A DNA stretch of 64,000 nucleotides from Flaccisagitta enflata. Lineage: Eukaryota > Chaetognatha > Sagittoidea > Aphragmophora. The stretch spans positions 41,788,001-41,852,000 of the forward strand of contig OZ231126.1 of NCBI GenBank assembly GCA_965153355.1, in the 5' to 3' direction. The notes beneath the pieces were generated by a model. That model worked only from the letters and a program-made list of their open reading frames with translations. It did not search any database and had not been told where the DNA came from. The position numbers and the translations under genes were made by a program. Below, in pieces: positions 21,890-33,059 of the stretch. How positions within the stretch are numbered: the stretch's first letter is position 1; each line of letters begins with the position of its first letter.

Positions 21890-23573
21890 ACATGCTTAAA
21901 CCCCTCACATGCATATCTTCAGCTAGCATGTAAAAAAAAAAAAAATCGTTGAGGGTGGCAAAAAAAAAGTGATTTCTATGTAAAATTGCATCAGGAATCC
22001 ATTTTTGATGTTTTTAGGGCCCTACGAGGGGGCCCCTAGAAACGCACCAAAAAAACAGCCAAAAATAGCCTATTTTGGCTATTTTTGTTGAAAATTTTTT
22101 GCTTGATGAGACCCCAACCCCCAAATTTTTTTGGTGGTAATACTTCTTGATGTAAGAGACTGAAAAAAAAATGATCATGATGGTAAGTGATGGTTGCGGT
22201 ACCTAAAAAGGCCCAAAAAGGGCCCGTAAAACATAGAAATATCACTTTTTTATTCATTGCGCGTCTAAAAATGCTTGGATTCCTACAAAATTTGAAATGG
22301 AACTTCTCATTTTATGCAACAAGCTTCTTGCAAAGTTTTGTGGCCACTTTTGAACAGCTTCATGTTGAAATTATGCTCCAAAAAACAAAATTCGACAAAA
22401 AAAAAACAATTTTTGAGTATTCTTACATGAAAACACTATTTCAAGGTCCCTGAATCCAATTTTTTTTTTGAAAATGGTTAGTCATGCATCTTGAGAGATC
22501 CCAGAAAAAATTTCAGCCGATATTTCCAAAAAATGGCCGAGTTATTACGGTTCAAAATGACCTGGTAAATGAAAAAAAACACAATTTTGTAATTTCAAGG
22601 CTGTAGAACTGAAAAATTTTACTAAAAGTACCTGGAAAATAGACAAATCAAAAAGAAAATGCATGGGGAATCCATTACTGGTGGTTTGGGGGCTCTACAA
22701 GGGGGCCCCTGGAAACGCACCCCAAAAAAAAGCTAAAAATGGCCAATTTTGGCTATTTTTTGAAAAATTTTTTTGTTTAGAGAGACCCAATCCTTCCAAA
22801 TTTTTTTGGGCTATACTTCTTGATGTAAGAGACTGATGGAAAGAGAATCATGATGGTAGATGATGGTTGGGGTACCTAAAAAGGCCCGAAAGGGGCCCGT
22901 AAAACATAAAGATATCATTTTTTTATTCACTGCGCGTCCAAAAATGCTTGGATTCCAAAAAAATTTGAAATGGAGATTCTCATTTTATGTAAAAAGCTTC
23001 CTAAAAAATTTTGAACAGATTCATGGTAAAATTATGCTCAAAAAAACAAAATTCGCCCCAAAATAAGCCAATTTTTTAGTTTTCTCACATGTAGACACTA
23101 TTTCAAGGTCATGGAATCCAATTTTTTGTCGCGTGCACGCGACTCTACAACCCGCTTTGTCCGTCCCTCTGTCCGTCCGTCAGTCCGTTGGTCAAACATT
23201 ATTCTTTTTATTACTTTTAGTTATTCTTAGTCATTTTAGGTCATTTTTAGTCATTCTAAGTCATTCTAAGTTATCGTAAGTCATTGTAAGTCATTTTGAG
23301 TCATTTTACATTATATTAAGTCGCTTATGTCAATTTGGTCAATTTAGTCGTATAAGTCATTTATCATAATTTTATGTCTTTTTAAGTTATTTTCAGTCAT
23401 CTTAAGTCATTTTAAGTCAATTTGAGTCATCATAAGTTATCTATGTCTCGCACGCGACTTATACGTGTTGGCCTTGTTTTTTCTAAATGGTTTCTCATGT
23501 ATCTTAAAGGTCCCAGAAAAAATTTAAGCAGATATTTTTAAGAAATGCTAGTACTGTTAAAAATGACCTGGTT
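21890..23573 (+). repeat. Left arm of a ~3-kb palindrome (two ~670-bp units)
   Basis: Unit 1 and unit 2 share blocks such as GGGGCCCCTAGAAACGCACC (22028) and GGGGCCCCTGGAAACGCACC (22700). A family A element sits in unit 2 (23128-23476). Small frames starting MMVAVPKKAQK and MMVGVPKKARK recur in each unit, but the nucleotide sequence is equally conserved, so this is not evidence of coding. Confidence 0.85.
23128..23476 (+). mobile_element. Family A element inserted in the palindrome
   Basis: GTCGCGTGCACGCGACTCTA, (CCGT)n, AGTCATTTTA-type interior, CTCGCACGCGACTTATACGT, GTTGGCCTTG. Empty counterparts in unit 1 and in the right arm read CCAATTTTTTTTTGAAAATG, so insertion was into a T run without duplication. 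Confidence 0.8.
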
Positions 23574-24840
23574 AATTCAATTACCTTGAAATAGTGTCTA
23601 CATGTGAGAAAACTCAAAAATTGGCTTATTTTGGGGCGAATTTTTTTTTAGCATAATTTTACCATGAAGCTGTTCAAAAGTGGCCAAAAAATTTTGCAGG
23701 AAGCTATTTACATGAAATGAGAATTTCCATTTCAAATTTTTTAGGAATTCAAGCATTTTTGGACGCGCAGTGAATAAAAAAAGATATCTTTATGTTTTAC
23801 GGGCCCTTTTTGGGCCTTTTTATATACCCCAACCATCACCTACCATCATGATTCTCTTTCCATCAGTCTCTTACATCAAGAAGTATAGCCCCCAAAAAAT
23901 TAGAAGGATTGGGTCTCTTTAAACAAGAAATTTTTACAAAAAAAAGCCAAAATAGGTCATTTTTAGCTTTTTTTGGGGGGGTGTTTCCAGGGGCCCCCTT
24001 GAAGAGCCCCCAAACCACCAGTAATGGATTCCCAATGCATTTTCTTTTTAATATGTCTATTTTCCAGGTACTTTTAGTATAATTTTTCAGTTCTACAGCC
24101 TTGAAGTTACAAAATTGTGTTTTTTTTTCATTTACCAGGTCATATTGAACCGTAATAACTCGACCACTTTTTGGAAATATCTGCTGAAATTTTTTCCTGG
24201 ATCTCTCAAGATGCATGACTAACCATTTTCAAAAAAAAAATTGGATTCAGGGACCTTGAAATAGTGTTTTCATGTAAGAAAACTAAAAAATTGGTTTTCT
24301 TTTGGTCGAATTTTGTTTTTTTTAACATAATTTCAACATGAAGCTGTTCAAAAGTGGCCACAAAACTTTGCAAGAAGCTTGTTGCATAAAATGAGAAGTT
24401 CCATTTCAAATTTTGTAGGAATCCAAGCATCTTTAGACGCGCAATGAATAAAAAAGTGATATTTCTATGTTTTACGGGCCCTTTTTGGGCCTTTTTAGGT
24501 ACCGCAACCATCACTTAGCATCATGATCATTTTTTTTCGGTCTCTTACATCAAGAAGTATTACCACCAAAAAAATTTGGGGGTTGGGGTCTCATTAAGCA
24601 AAAAATTTTCAACAAAATTAGCCAAAATAAGCTATTTTTGGCTGTTTTTTGTGGTGCGATTCTAGGGGCCCCCTCGTAGGGCCCTAAAAACATCAAAAAT
24701 GGATTCCTGATGCAATTTTACATAGAAATCACTTTTTTTTTGCCACCCTCAACGATTTTTTTTTTCTTACAAGAAATAACGCAGCTAGCTGAAGATATGC
24801 ATGTGAGGGAAACATAGAAAACTGATGAACATTCGGGGAA
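23574..24840 (-). repeat. Right arm of the ~3-kb palindrome
   Basis: Reverse complement of the left arm from CCTTGAAATAGTGTCTACAT to the CATATGCATGTGAGGG end, again with two units. The minus-strand frame 24514-24206 mirrors the plus-strand frame at 22187. Confidence 0.85.
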
Positions 24841-24855
24841 GGGAATCATGTTTTT

Positions 24856-25155
24856 AGTCGCGTGCACGCGACTCTACACCTTGGTCTGTCAGTCGGTCGG
24901 TCGGTCCCGTAACGTTTCTAAATTTTTGACGTTTTTTATCATTTTTCAACATTTTTCAACATTTTTTAGCATTTTTTAGCATTTTTTAACATTTTTTAGC
25001 ATTTTTTAACATTTTTTGACATTTTTGGCATTCTAACATTTTTTAACATTTTTTAACATTTTTTAACATTTCTTACCATTTCTTAACTTTTCATCATTTT
25101 CTAACGTTTTGTTTGTCATTTCCAGACGCACGCGACTGTTGCCCTCTTGGGCTTG
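24856..25155 (+). mobile_element. Family A element with (TTTTTTAACA)n interior
   Basis: AGTCGCGTGCACGCGACTCT, CTACACCTTGGTCTGTC, (GGTC)n, about 18 CATTTTTTAA/GCATTTTTTA decamers, CAGACGCACGCGACTGTTGC, GGGCTTG. Confidence 0.7.
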
Positions 25156-25185
25156 CTTTTTAATTAAAATCTGTTTTTGCCTTTC

Positions 25186-25372
<187 letters not shown>

Positions 25373-25601
25373 ACAACAAAAAAAAAACAAAAAAAAAACT
25401 ATGTGTTTTAATTCATTTGCCACGGCCAAGTGTTTTCCAATGTAGTGGCGCCAAGTTTTCTTTCCCCTATTTATTTCTTATCCACGCTTATTTCTAGATC
25501 GCGATTTGAATTTCATATCATCACCATCATTGTCGATTTCTGCATCATCGTCTTCATCGTCACTGGAATCAGGCTCAGGTTCATTATAATTTTCAACGAA
25601 C

Positions 25602-25711
25602 AAGGCCAAGTAGCCATAAGGTGCGACATGTGTATTATCAAACGTTTAATGATCATCCAACCAACTGACCAATTGACACAGACAGTTACATAGAGGTGCT
25701 TTGTCGCACCT
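25602..25711 (-). mobile_element. Family A element, GGTGC hairpin subtype
   Basis: CAAGGCCAAGTAGCCATAAG with subterminal AAGGTGCGACATG, CCAACTGACCAATTGAC, and the terminal hairpin AGGTGCTTTGTCGCACCT. Both ends carry GGTGCGAC. Confidence 0.6.
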
Positions 25712-25808
25712 AAAAATGGGAATCATCGGTATCACCGTCATCACTATTGTCTAAAGATATAACCGTGGCCTTCATCTTCTTCTTCTACTTCCTTGTCCTC
25801 TTCTTTTA

Positions 25809-25954
25809 AGTCGCGTGCACGCGACTCTACAACCCGCTTAGTTCGTCCGTCCGTCGGTTGGTCACATTTTACTTCTTTTATGATTTTATTTTCTTTGACC
25901 TCACTGCCTCTGCCCAAATGGTCTAGTGACCTCAAATACAGCCCCCGCCCACCC
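25809..25954 (+). mobile_element. Family A element cut by family B
   Basis: AGTCGCGTGCACGCGACTCT, CTACAACCCGCTTAGTTC, (CCGT)n, CTCACTGCCTCTGCCC, GCCCCCGCCCACCC, then the family B array begins. Confidence 0.65.
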
Positions 25955-27115
25955 TTAAATCAGACCTCTCAGACCCCAAATCAGACCTCTCCGACCTCAA
26001 AATAGGCATATCAGACCCTATATCGGGCCTCCCAGACTCTAATTTAGGGCTCTCTGACCCCAAATCAGGCCCCCAACACCCAACTCAGGCCTCTCAGACC
26101 CAACTCTGGCCTCTTAAACGGTCAAACCACAAGTCAGGCCTCTCATACCCTAGTTCAAGCCCCTCAGACCCCCAAATCAGGTCTTTCAGACTCTAACTCA
26201 GGCCTCACAGACCCACCTCAGTCCTCTCATACACTAAATCAAGCCCCTCAGACCTACCAGACCCTATATCAGGCCCGTCCAACCTGCCAGACCTCAAATT
26301 AGACCATACAGACCCCAAAATAGTCTTCACTGAAAATCGTCCTGTGTGGAATCATAGGTCATCTTAGTCCAGGTTGTTGAAGAAAGGACTCGGCTTTTCC
26401 GGCACAAAGTATAAAAATTTGGATACTACTATTTTAAGCCATGTAGATCATGACTAGGATAGGTGCACATAAAAGATATTTGAGCACCTATCTTAAAAAT
26501 TCATTGAAGATTTTCAAAAGCATGCCTTTGCCAATACGCTTCAGTGAGGGAAGTAAAATTTTATGAACTAAAAAACATGTATTTTGTACATATGCACACC
26601 AAATTTCAGCTATCTAGCTTTATCAGAACCAGAGATATAGCTGATTTACTTTAAAAATTGCATTTTTTTGGAAAAGGGGCATTTTTGAGAAAAATACATC
26701 CAAAAGTAAATCGGCTATATATGTGCTTCTAGTAAAGCTATAGAGCTGAGATTTGGTATGGACATGTATAAAACACATATTATCTTGCTCATAAAATTTC
26801 ATTGCCCCTAGTCAGACGGTTTGGCGATGGTATGTTTTTTTTTTAATTTCAAATGAATTTTTTAGATAGGTGCTCAAATTTTTTTGACCTGCACTTATCG
26901 TAATCATGATCTACATGAATTTTATTGCTTGTGTGCAAATTTTCAAGCTTTGTGCCAGAAAAACCGAGTTTGCTTAATTTCATGCATCAACAGACTGGAC
27001 TATCTGCGTCTCCCGGGCCGCTGCCCCTCTCACCATCATATCCTTATATAAACTAACTTAGGGGCATCGGGTACCGCTGACCATGTAACGCTTTTGCGAC
27101 TATCATTTTGTTTCT
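25955..27115 (+). mobile_element. Family B element interrupted by a MITE
   Basis: An array of ~20 CAGACCCCAAATCAGGCCTC-type units to 26330, GTGTGGAATCATAGGTCATC, the MITE (26367-27000), then GGGCCGCTGCCCCTCTCACC, GGGGCATCGGGTACCGCTGA and AACGCTTTTGCGACTA. (TTC)n follows. Confidence 0.65.
26367..27000. mobile_element. 634-bp MITE, TA-flanked, long imperfect TIRs
   Basis: Starts GTCCAGGTTGTTGA and ends TCAACAGACTGGAC, with TA outside each end. The arms extend about 130 bp inverted and share CCGGCACAAAG/CTTTGTGCCAG, ATGTAGATCATGA and TTGAGCACCTATCT. Confidence 0.8.
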
Positions 27116-27116
27116 C

Positions 27117-27402
27117 TTTTCTTCTTCTTCTTCTTCTTCTTGTTCTTCTTCTTCTCCCTCTTCTTCTTCCTCTTCTTCTTCTCTTTCTTCTTCTTCTCTT
27201 CTTCTTCTTCTTCTTCTTCTTCTTCTTCTTCTTCTTCTTCTTCTTCTTCTTCTTCTTTTTCTTCTACTTTTTCTTCTTCTTCCTGTTCTTTTTTTTTTCT
27301 TCTTCTTCTTCTTCTTCTTCTTCTTCTTCTTCTTCTTCTTCTTCTTCTTCTTCTTCTTCTTCTTCTTCTTCTTCTTTTTCTTCTTCTCCTTCTTGTCCTT
27401 CT
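27117..27402 (+). repeat. (TTC)n microsatellite
   Basis: About 90 trinucleotide repeats with CTC and TTTTT interruptions, starting at a family B tail. Confidence 0.97.
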
Positions 27403-27759
27403 CAAATACACCTGTGACGATCAGGAAATGTCGACTAGGCAACGATGCGTCCTAACCATGTCCTTCCATGGAGCGAAATTAGCGCTGAATTTGTGTGATA
27501 CATGGGTAGAAAGACTTAGGTGCTGACAGACGAACTGCTGGAATATCTGAAAAAAAGTCAAAGGAGATTCTCAAAAAACGTGTATAGGTCGGTTGATTCG
27601 GTATACAATCTCGCGGTGGCCAAAACCAGCTGATGCGTATTGAACGCACCCATGGACGGACGCATCTAAAAAGCAATGGAAAACCATAAACGCAACACCA
27701 AAAATTTAAAAAAAAAACTTTCATTTTATCCGAGGCTGCTTCAGACAAAATTTTCGTCC

Positions 27760-27762
<3 letters not shown>

Positions 27763-27849
<87 letters not shown>

Positions 27850-27858
27850 CGCTCGCTC
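27763..27858 (+). repeat. (CT)n then (CTCG)n microsatellite
   Basis: About 42 CT repeats ending CGCTCGCTCGCTC. Confidence 0.97.
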
Positions 27859-28249
27859 CGTTTATGGGCTTGCTTACTTACTTCGCTCACCCCTCATGAG
27901 ACAGTTTAAATTTCTTAGTATGTGTTCACGCTGTAAACGCGTTTCATAGGAACAAACCCATTTTTACATCTCCACTAGAAACACCCTTTCTCTCACTTTT
28001 AAAAAGAAATTATATGAATCATGTTACAGCAGTTAGGTCTTGGTGATCTTAGAAAACTTTCTTGGCTTTCTGTACCTGATAGTCACGATTTTCAAGTTGC
28101 ATCATTTGATTAAAGTATGAAACGGTTTGGCGCCACAATATCTGATGATTTACTTCAATCTTACAATACAAGAAAGTGAAGAAACAGTAGCATGAATTAT
28201 CATAATGCAAATGATCCACCTGGTAATCTTTAATAGAAAAATGTGAGAT

Positions 28250-28633
28250 TAATACCCGAGCAATACCCGAGCATACCCAAGAAAAACCCAAGAAATACCC
28301 AAGAAATAACCTAGCAATACCCAAGGAATATCCAAGCAATACCCGAGCAATACCCGAGCAATACCCGAGCAATACCCAAATACCCGAGCAATACCCGAGC
28401 ATACCTGAGCGATACCAAAGCAATACTAAAGTAATACCTGGGCATTCCCATGCATACCCAAGTAATACCCAAGAAATACCCTAGCAATACCCGAGCAATA
28501 CCCAAGCAATACCCAAATACCCAAGCAATACCCAAGAAATACCCTAGCAATACCCAAGCAATACCCGAGCAATACCCAAATACCCAAGCAATACCCGAGC
28601 ATACCCAAGCATACCCGAGTATACCCTGGGTTT
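28250..28633 (+). repeat. 11-bp satellite CAATACCCGAG
   Basis: About 34 units of 11 bp with CCCAAG/CCCGAG/CCCTAG variants and occasional 5- to 10-bp partial units. Because 33 is a multiple of 3, long frames appear on the minus strand (GIARVLLGYC-type), which are artefacts. Confidence 0.9.
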
Positions 28634-28916
28634 TAATCGCACCTCAGATTACGTGGTGTGATCTTGCAAAATCTCAAGCTACTTGTGCATTTACGGCTAT
28701 CGAAGTGTAGAACTCACTCCCCATGTCCATTAAATGAAACAAGATACCCCACCAGCAAAACCATAGGTCATATCATCAGTCCCTTTGCGGCAGCTGCTTC
28801 TATCATTATCTCATGGCTGCCGTTGAACAGTTCAAGCCAGCAATATTAGATGACAAAGGACCAATTAATTCTACATGTTTTAGACCATTACCATTTCTGT
28901 CATCAGAAGAAATAAA

Positions 28917-29041
28917 CAAGGTCGGATACACAGCAATCCAGTCGCGGACGGTTGGGCAGGAGCAGTAATACAAAAACCGCTCAGAATTCAAAAATGTGAT
29001 GGACGGACGGACCGATATGACACGGTGCAAGATCACGCGAA
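28917..29041 (-). mobile_element. Family A element, decayed hairpin
   Basis: CAAGGTCGGATACACAGCAA, TCCAGTCGCGGACGGTTGGG, CAGAATTCAAAAATGTGATG, ACGG stretch, then a degraded terminus. Confidence 0.6.
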
Positions 29042-29490
29042 AATTGCCAGTCACCAAGGCCAAAAAATTTAGTTGTCATAAAACAATTTTTTCTTGAATT
29101 TTCTTTTAATATATAACTTTGTGATAATAAAACAAAAAAAATCAATGCAAAATCTGTTTTGGTGAGCTAAATATTAATTATTATATATCAAAATATGATT
29201 TATTCAGTTTTCTAGCTTTTTTTTGTATTTTTCAAGTTTTTTGCATGAGAAAATATCTCAAAATGCTCTTAATATATTTTTGATGGATAAAAAATATAAA
29301 ATAAAATCTTTTTTACCCTAATCTTTACTATCAGATAAAGTTCTAGGCAAAAAAGTACAGAAAACAAACATTTTTTGGTTTTTTTTTTATCTTGTCATAA
29401 GACGGTTTCCTTTCAATGAGATATTGTCATGCAATTTTAAAATCAGCAATCGTCCATATATACACTTTATCATGATTGTTTTTGCGAAGC
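29042..29490. other. Unassigned AT-rich sequence
   Basis: T/A-rich, no features recognised. Confidence 0.4.
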
Positions 29491-29491
29491 T

Positions 29492-29558
29492 GTTCATTCA
29501 TTCATTCATTCATTCATTCATTCATTCATTCATTCATTCATTCATTCATTCATTCATT
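29492..29558 (+). repeat. (ATTC)n microsatellite
   Basis: About 17 tetranucleotide repeats, the same motif as the LINE tail at 19.43 kb. Confidence 0.95.
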
Positions 29559-29883
29559 TACAAGATTGGTAACAGCCAGAGGTGCCGATTCTGCTAAGCT
29601 GCCGCGTAGCAAGAAAAATCAAGCCGAAGCTGCCGCACTTATCAGAAAGGCTAATGTTTCATCTCTCTCTGTGCCAGCCCCCCCCCTCCACATTTTCCAA
29701 ACATTTATTTTATTGTCATCTAGACAATATCTACTAGGCACTACAAGACCGCTTGGAAAGGGTAAACATCTCTTAGGAATGACATGAAATTGAGGCAAGA
29801 GATCAGTTTATCTGACGGTAGTTTTTGCAGGGACAGGCCAATTCAAAAATATGGAGGCTTAGCTTTGCTCTGATGATTGCAAA

Positions 29884-30025
29884 CTCTTTTTCTTTCTTTC
29901 ATTCGTTCTTTTTTTCCATCATTGTTTTTATCCTTCCGTCTGTTTCTTTCTTTCTGTTTTTCTTTCTCTCTTTCTCTTTCTGTCAGTCTTTCTTTCTTTC
30001 TTTCTTTCTTTTTCTATCTTTCTCC
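29884..30025 (+). repeat. TTTC-rich low-complexity tract
   Basis: Degenerate TTTC/TTTG repeats. Confidence 0.8.
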
Positions 30026-30131
30026 CTTGGCATGCCGCACCTGCCGCACTTTGGCGCTTGCCTCACGCGTAGCATTGCTACCATGCTACACGGAATCGGC
30101 ACATCTGGTAACAGCATAGTAATAATCGTTA

Positions 30132-30222
30132 CTGTTGTTGTTGTTGTTGTTGTCATAGTTGTTGTTGATGTTGTTGTCTTTGTTGTTGTTGTTGTTGTTG
30201 TTGTTATTGTTGTCGTTGTTTT
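30132..30222 (+). repeat. (GTT)n microsatellite
   Basis: GTT with GTC/GAT interruptions, ending at a family B module. Confidence 0.9.
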
Positions 30223-30720
30223 TGGGCAGTGGCCCTAAAGGGGCCGATGACCTATGCTTTCACACATAGGGGAAATTTCTCCTTCTTCTTCTTCTTCTTC
30301 TCCTTCTCTGTCCCCCCCTCAAGGCCCAAATCCTGGTCTCGAGACCCAAATCCTAGCTTTGAGGCTCACATCCCCGCTTCGAAGCTCAAATCCCAGCCTT
30401 GAGGCTCAAATCTCAGTCTCCAGGCTAAAATCCCAGCCTCGAGGCTCAAATCCCAGCCCTTAGGCTCAAATCCCAGTCTCAAGGCACAAATCCCAGCCTT
30501 GAAGCTCAAATCCTGGCCTCGAAGCTCAAATCCCAGCTTCAAAGCTCAAATCCCTGCCCCAAAGCTCAAATCCCAACCTCAAAGCTCAAATCCCAGCCTC
30601 GAAGCTCAAATCTTAGCCTTGAAGCTCAAATCCCAGCCTTGAAGCTCAAATCCCAGCCCAAGGCCCTAATCCAAGCCTCAAGGCCCCAATTCCAGCCTCC
30701 AGGCCCTAATTTAACCCTTT
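30222..30720 (+). mobile_element. Family B element with ~21-bp array
   Basis: GGGCAGTGGCCCTAAAGGGG, CCGATGACCTATGCTTTCAC, CTTC stretch, CCCCCC, then about 18 units CTCAAATCCCAGCCTCGAAG. Confidence 0.7.
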
Positions 30721-30793
30721 GAATTCAAAATTCTAGCCTAGGCTGACACAAATTTTAAGTCTGGCTATGTAGTGATGTACTCATGTCCTTTTT

Positions 30794-30930
30794 AGTCGCG
30801 GAATAGCGTCCGTCTGTTGGAGTGTTGGTCCGTCAGTCCTATGTTGAGCACAAGTTGAAAATTGCAAAAATGCGTATTTCTGCCCCTGCCCACCAGTCTG
30901 GGACTTGTATTGGTCCTGTATCCCGCCTTG
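30794..30930 (+). mobile_element. Family A element, decayed
   Basis: AGTCGCGGAATAGCG, GTCCGTCTGTTGG, AAATTGCAAAAATGCG, CCCACCAGTCTGGGACTTG, CTGTATCCCGCCTTG. Confidence 0.6.
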
Positions 30931-31327
30931 TTTTAATAACGATTTATTGCAAACTCCCTGTTTCCCTGACCGCCAGGAATAAGAAATCTCAAATAAAACT
31001 TTTGTTTTTCGCTTAACATGTAACGATATAAAAGCAATACTATCGTGATGGATCGATCACCATTGTTTTACAACTGCTTAAGAATACATGGACCAGCAAA
31101 CTGATTGACTGACGGATGGACAAAAATTGAGAGAGACACATGCATAGGTTTAAAAAAAAATGTGACATCGGTTCCAAATGTAACTCAGTTAACACATGAA
31201 AATGCAGTAAAAATCTAATTCCTAAATATGAATGAATACAGTGTAAACAATAACAACGCTAATACAATCTACAAACTACAGTAAAGTAATGTATGACGCA
31301 GTAAAAAATATGTCGCTCCAATCAAAG

Positions 31328-31600
31328 ATGGGGCCAATGACCTTTGCTTTCACACAGGGGGAAATTTCTCCTTCTTCTCCTTCTGCGTACCCCCCCCCGG
31401 CCTCAAAACCCAAATCCCAGCCACGAGACCCATAACCCAGCCTACCTAGAGGCTCAATTTCCATCCTCTAGGCCCAACTCTCAGTGTCAAAGCCCAGGCC
31501 AAAATTCTAGGCCCAAGACCCAAATCCCAGCTCTAAGGCCCAAATCCCGGCCTCAAAACCTAAATCTTAGCCCATAGACCCAAATCCTAACCACTAGAAG
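31328..31600 (+). mobile_element. Family B element with array
   Basis: GGGGCCAATGACCTTTGC, TTCTCC stretch, CCCCCCCC, then about ten units CCAAATCCCAGCCTCGAGAC. Confidence 0.65.
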
Positions 31601-32235
31601 GAGAAGAAACAGGTCGCCAAAGGGCAATACGTGGTCAGCGATACCCGTTGCCCTGCTTTGCATGGTTGTAAATTGGAATGAGAGGCAGTGCAGCGGCCCC
31701 GAAGGGGACCAAGTCCTGTAGAACACAGGGGGACTTTCGTTCATCCGTTCGTTCGTCCCTTTGTCCGTTCGTTCGTCCCTTTGTCCGTCCGTCCGTCCCT
31801 TTGTCCCCCCAGGCCCTCTCAAGCCTGAAATCTGCCCTCTCAGGCCTAAAACCTGCCCTCTTAAGCCTGTAATCTGCCCTCTCGCCTTGAATCTGAGAGG
31901 GCAGATTTCAGGCCTGGTAGGGCAGATTTTAGGCCTGAGAGGACAGGTAACAGGTCTGAAAGGGCAAATTTCAGGCCTGCGAGGGCAGATTCAAGGCCAG
32001 AGAGGGCAGATTTCAGGCTTAAGAGGGCAGATTTTAGGCATGAGAGGGCAGAATTCAGGCCTGAGAGGGCCTGGGGGGACAAACAGACCCTTTGGGGCCG
32101 CTGCCTAAATCGAATCCTCATGTGTGAAGGCCCCTTTAGAGCCGCTGCCCAGCTCCCTCCCTCAACTTCAATGTCAACCTACTTAGGCAGGGCATGGGTA
32201 CCACTGACAACCGAATGCTTTTGCGACTATTTACT
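31598..32235. mobile_element. Family B foldback, arrays in opposite orientation
   Basis: Tail (GCGATACCCGTTGCCCTGC), module GCAGCGGCCCCGAAGGGG, CGTTCGTCCCTTTGTCC, forward units GGCCTGAAATCTGCCCTCTC (31812-31888), then about eight reversed units GAGAGGGCAGATTTCAGGCC (31893-32080), GGGGGGACAAACAGACC, CCTTTGGGGCCGCTGCC. A second tail with CAGGGCATGGGTACCACTGA and TGCTTTTGCGACTA ends near 32235. Confidence 0.75.
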
Positions 32236-32239
32236 CTTT

Positions 32240-32985
32240 TTATTATACATTAAGTCGTCCTAAGTCCTTTTACGTCATTTTGAACCAATTTAAGTGAGAT
32301 AATAAAAAAAAACACATTTATGCCTGTTTTGGGGCTGTTAAGGCAACAAGGGGTGAATTTTTTTGCTGTTTGCGATTTTTGGCTCTGCACTGAAGCTGAA
32401 TATTGAAAAAAATTCTGTGAAAAAGAAAAACAATTTTTTTTTCATTGGCAGTAAGCCAGTTAAGTGGTTTTGGTTTTTTTTCTTCTACATTTTCATTGAT
32501 TTTTTTAACATTTTTTGGGTCCTCAATTGCTTCCTTGGATATCAAATGGCTGTTTTTTAGCCAAGACCCCATTAACAACTCATGATTTTACAATCCAAGC
32601 ATGATTTTGGTTGAAATATAAAAAAAAAACAGTTTTTTTTATATTTAGACAAATTTTGTAATTTTTGCCTGTTTTGAGCTACTTTTTGGTACTCTTGGGG
32701 GCCTCTGGGTGGGCAACTTGGGTGCATGGGGCCTTTCCCTAACTATATCTATACTACAGTATCATACCCAGCCCTCTCCAAGACCAGACGAGTCCTGAAT
32801 CCTATCGATATGCGTGACCGCGATCTTATTCTCATTATTTCGTTTGTTATGCATTTTGCCGGTATCGAAGGTCATTCCTTTCTTTGGCTTGAGAAATTTC
32901 CTGTCGCTTTTCATTCTTGACTGACGATTAAAATCGTGCGCACCAATCTCTCTCTTTTTCTTTCTGGCGAGCTCAATTCGCTACT
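32240..32985. other. Unassigned sequence
   Basis: AT-rich. A 64-codon frame at 32726 has no recognisable content. It lies between a family B tail and the tRNA-Leu-derived fragment. Confidence 0.4.
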
Positions 32986-32988
32986 TGG

Positions 32989-33059
32989 TGGCAGCGGTGG
33001 GATTCGAACCCACGCCTCCGAAGAGACTGGTGATTTGCACCCTATCCAAACAGCAACAT
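32989..33059 (-). pseudogene. tRNA-Leu-derived fragment (intact 3' half)
   Basis: On the minus strand the sequence contains the long variable arm (CAGTCTCTTCGGAGGCG), the T arm with GTGGGTTCGAATCCCAC (B box GGTTCGAATCC) and the 3' acceptor strand CGCTGCC plus discriminator A. These match the 3' half of animal tRNA-Leu. The 5' half does not pair: no GGCAGCG acceptor strand or D arm is present. I read it as a tRNA pseudogene or the head of a tRNA-derived SINE. The nominal anticodon region cannot be trusted. Confidence 0.6.

Noticed and set aside
22187-22453. 88-codon frame conserved in the palindrome units
   Set aside because: Conservation extends equally over non-coding parts of the unit; no known domain.
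28250-28633. CRISPR-like array
   Set aside because: Continuous 11-bp satellite without spacers; a eukaryotic genome.
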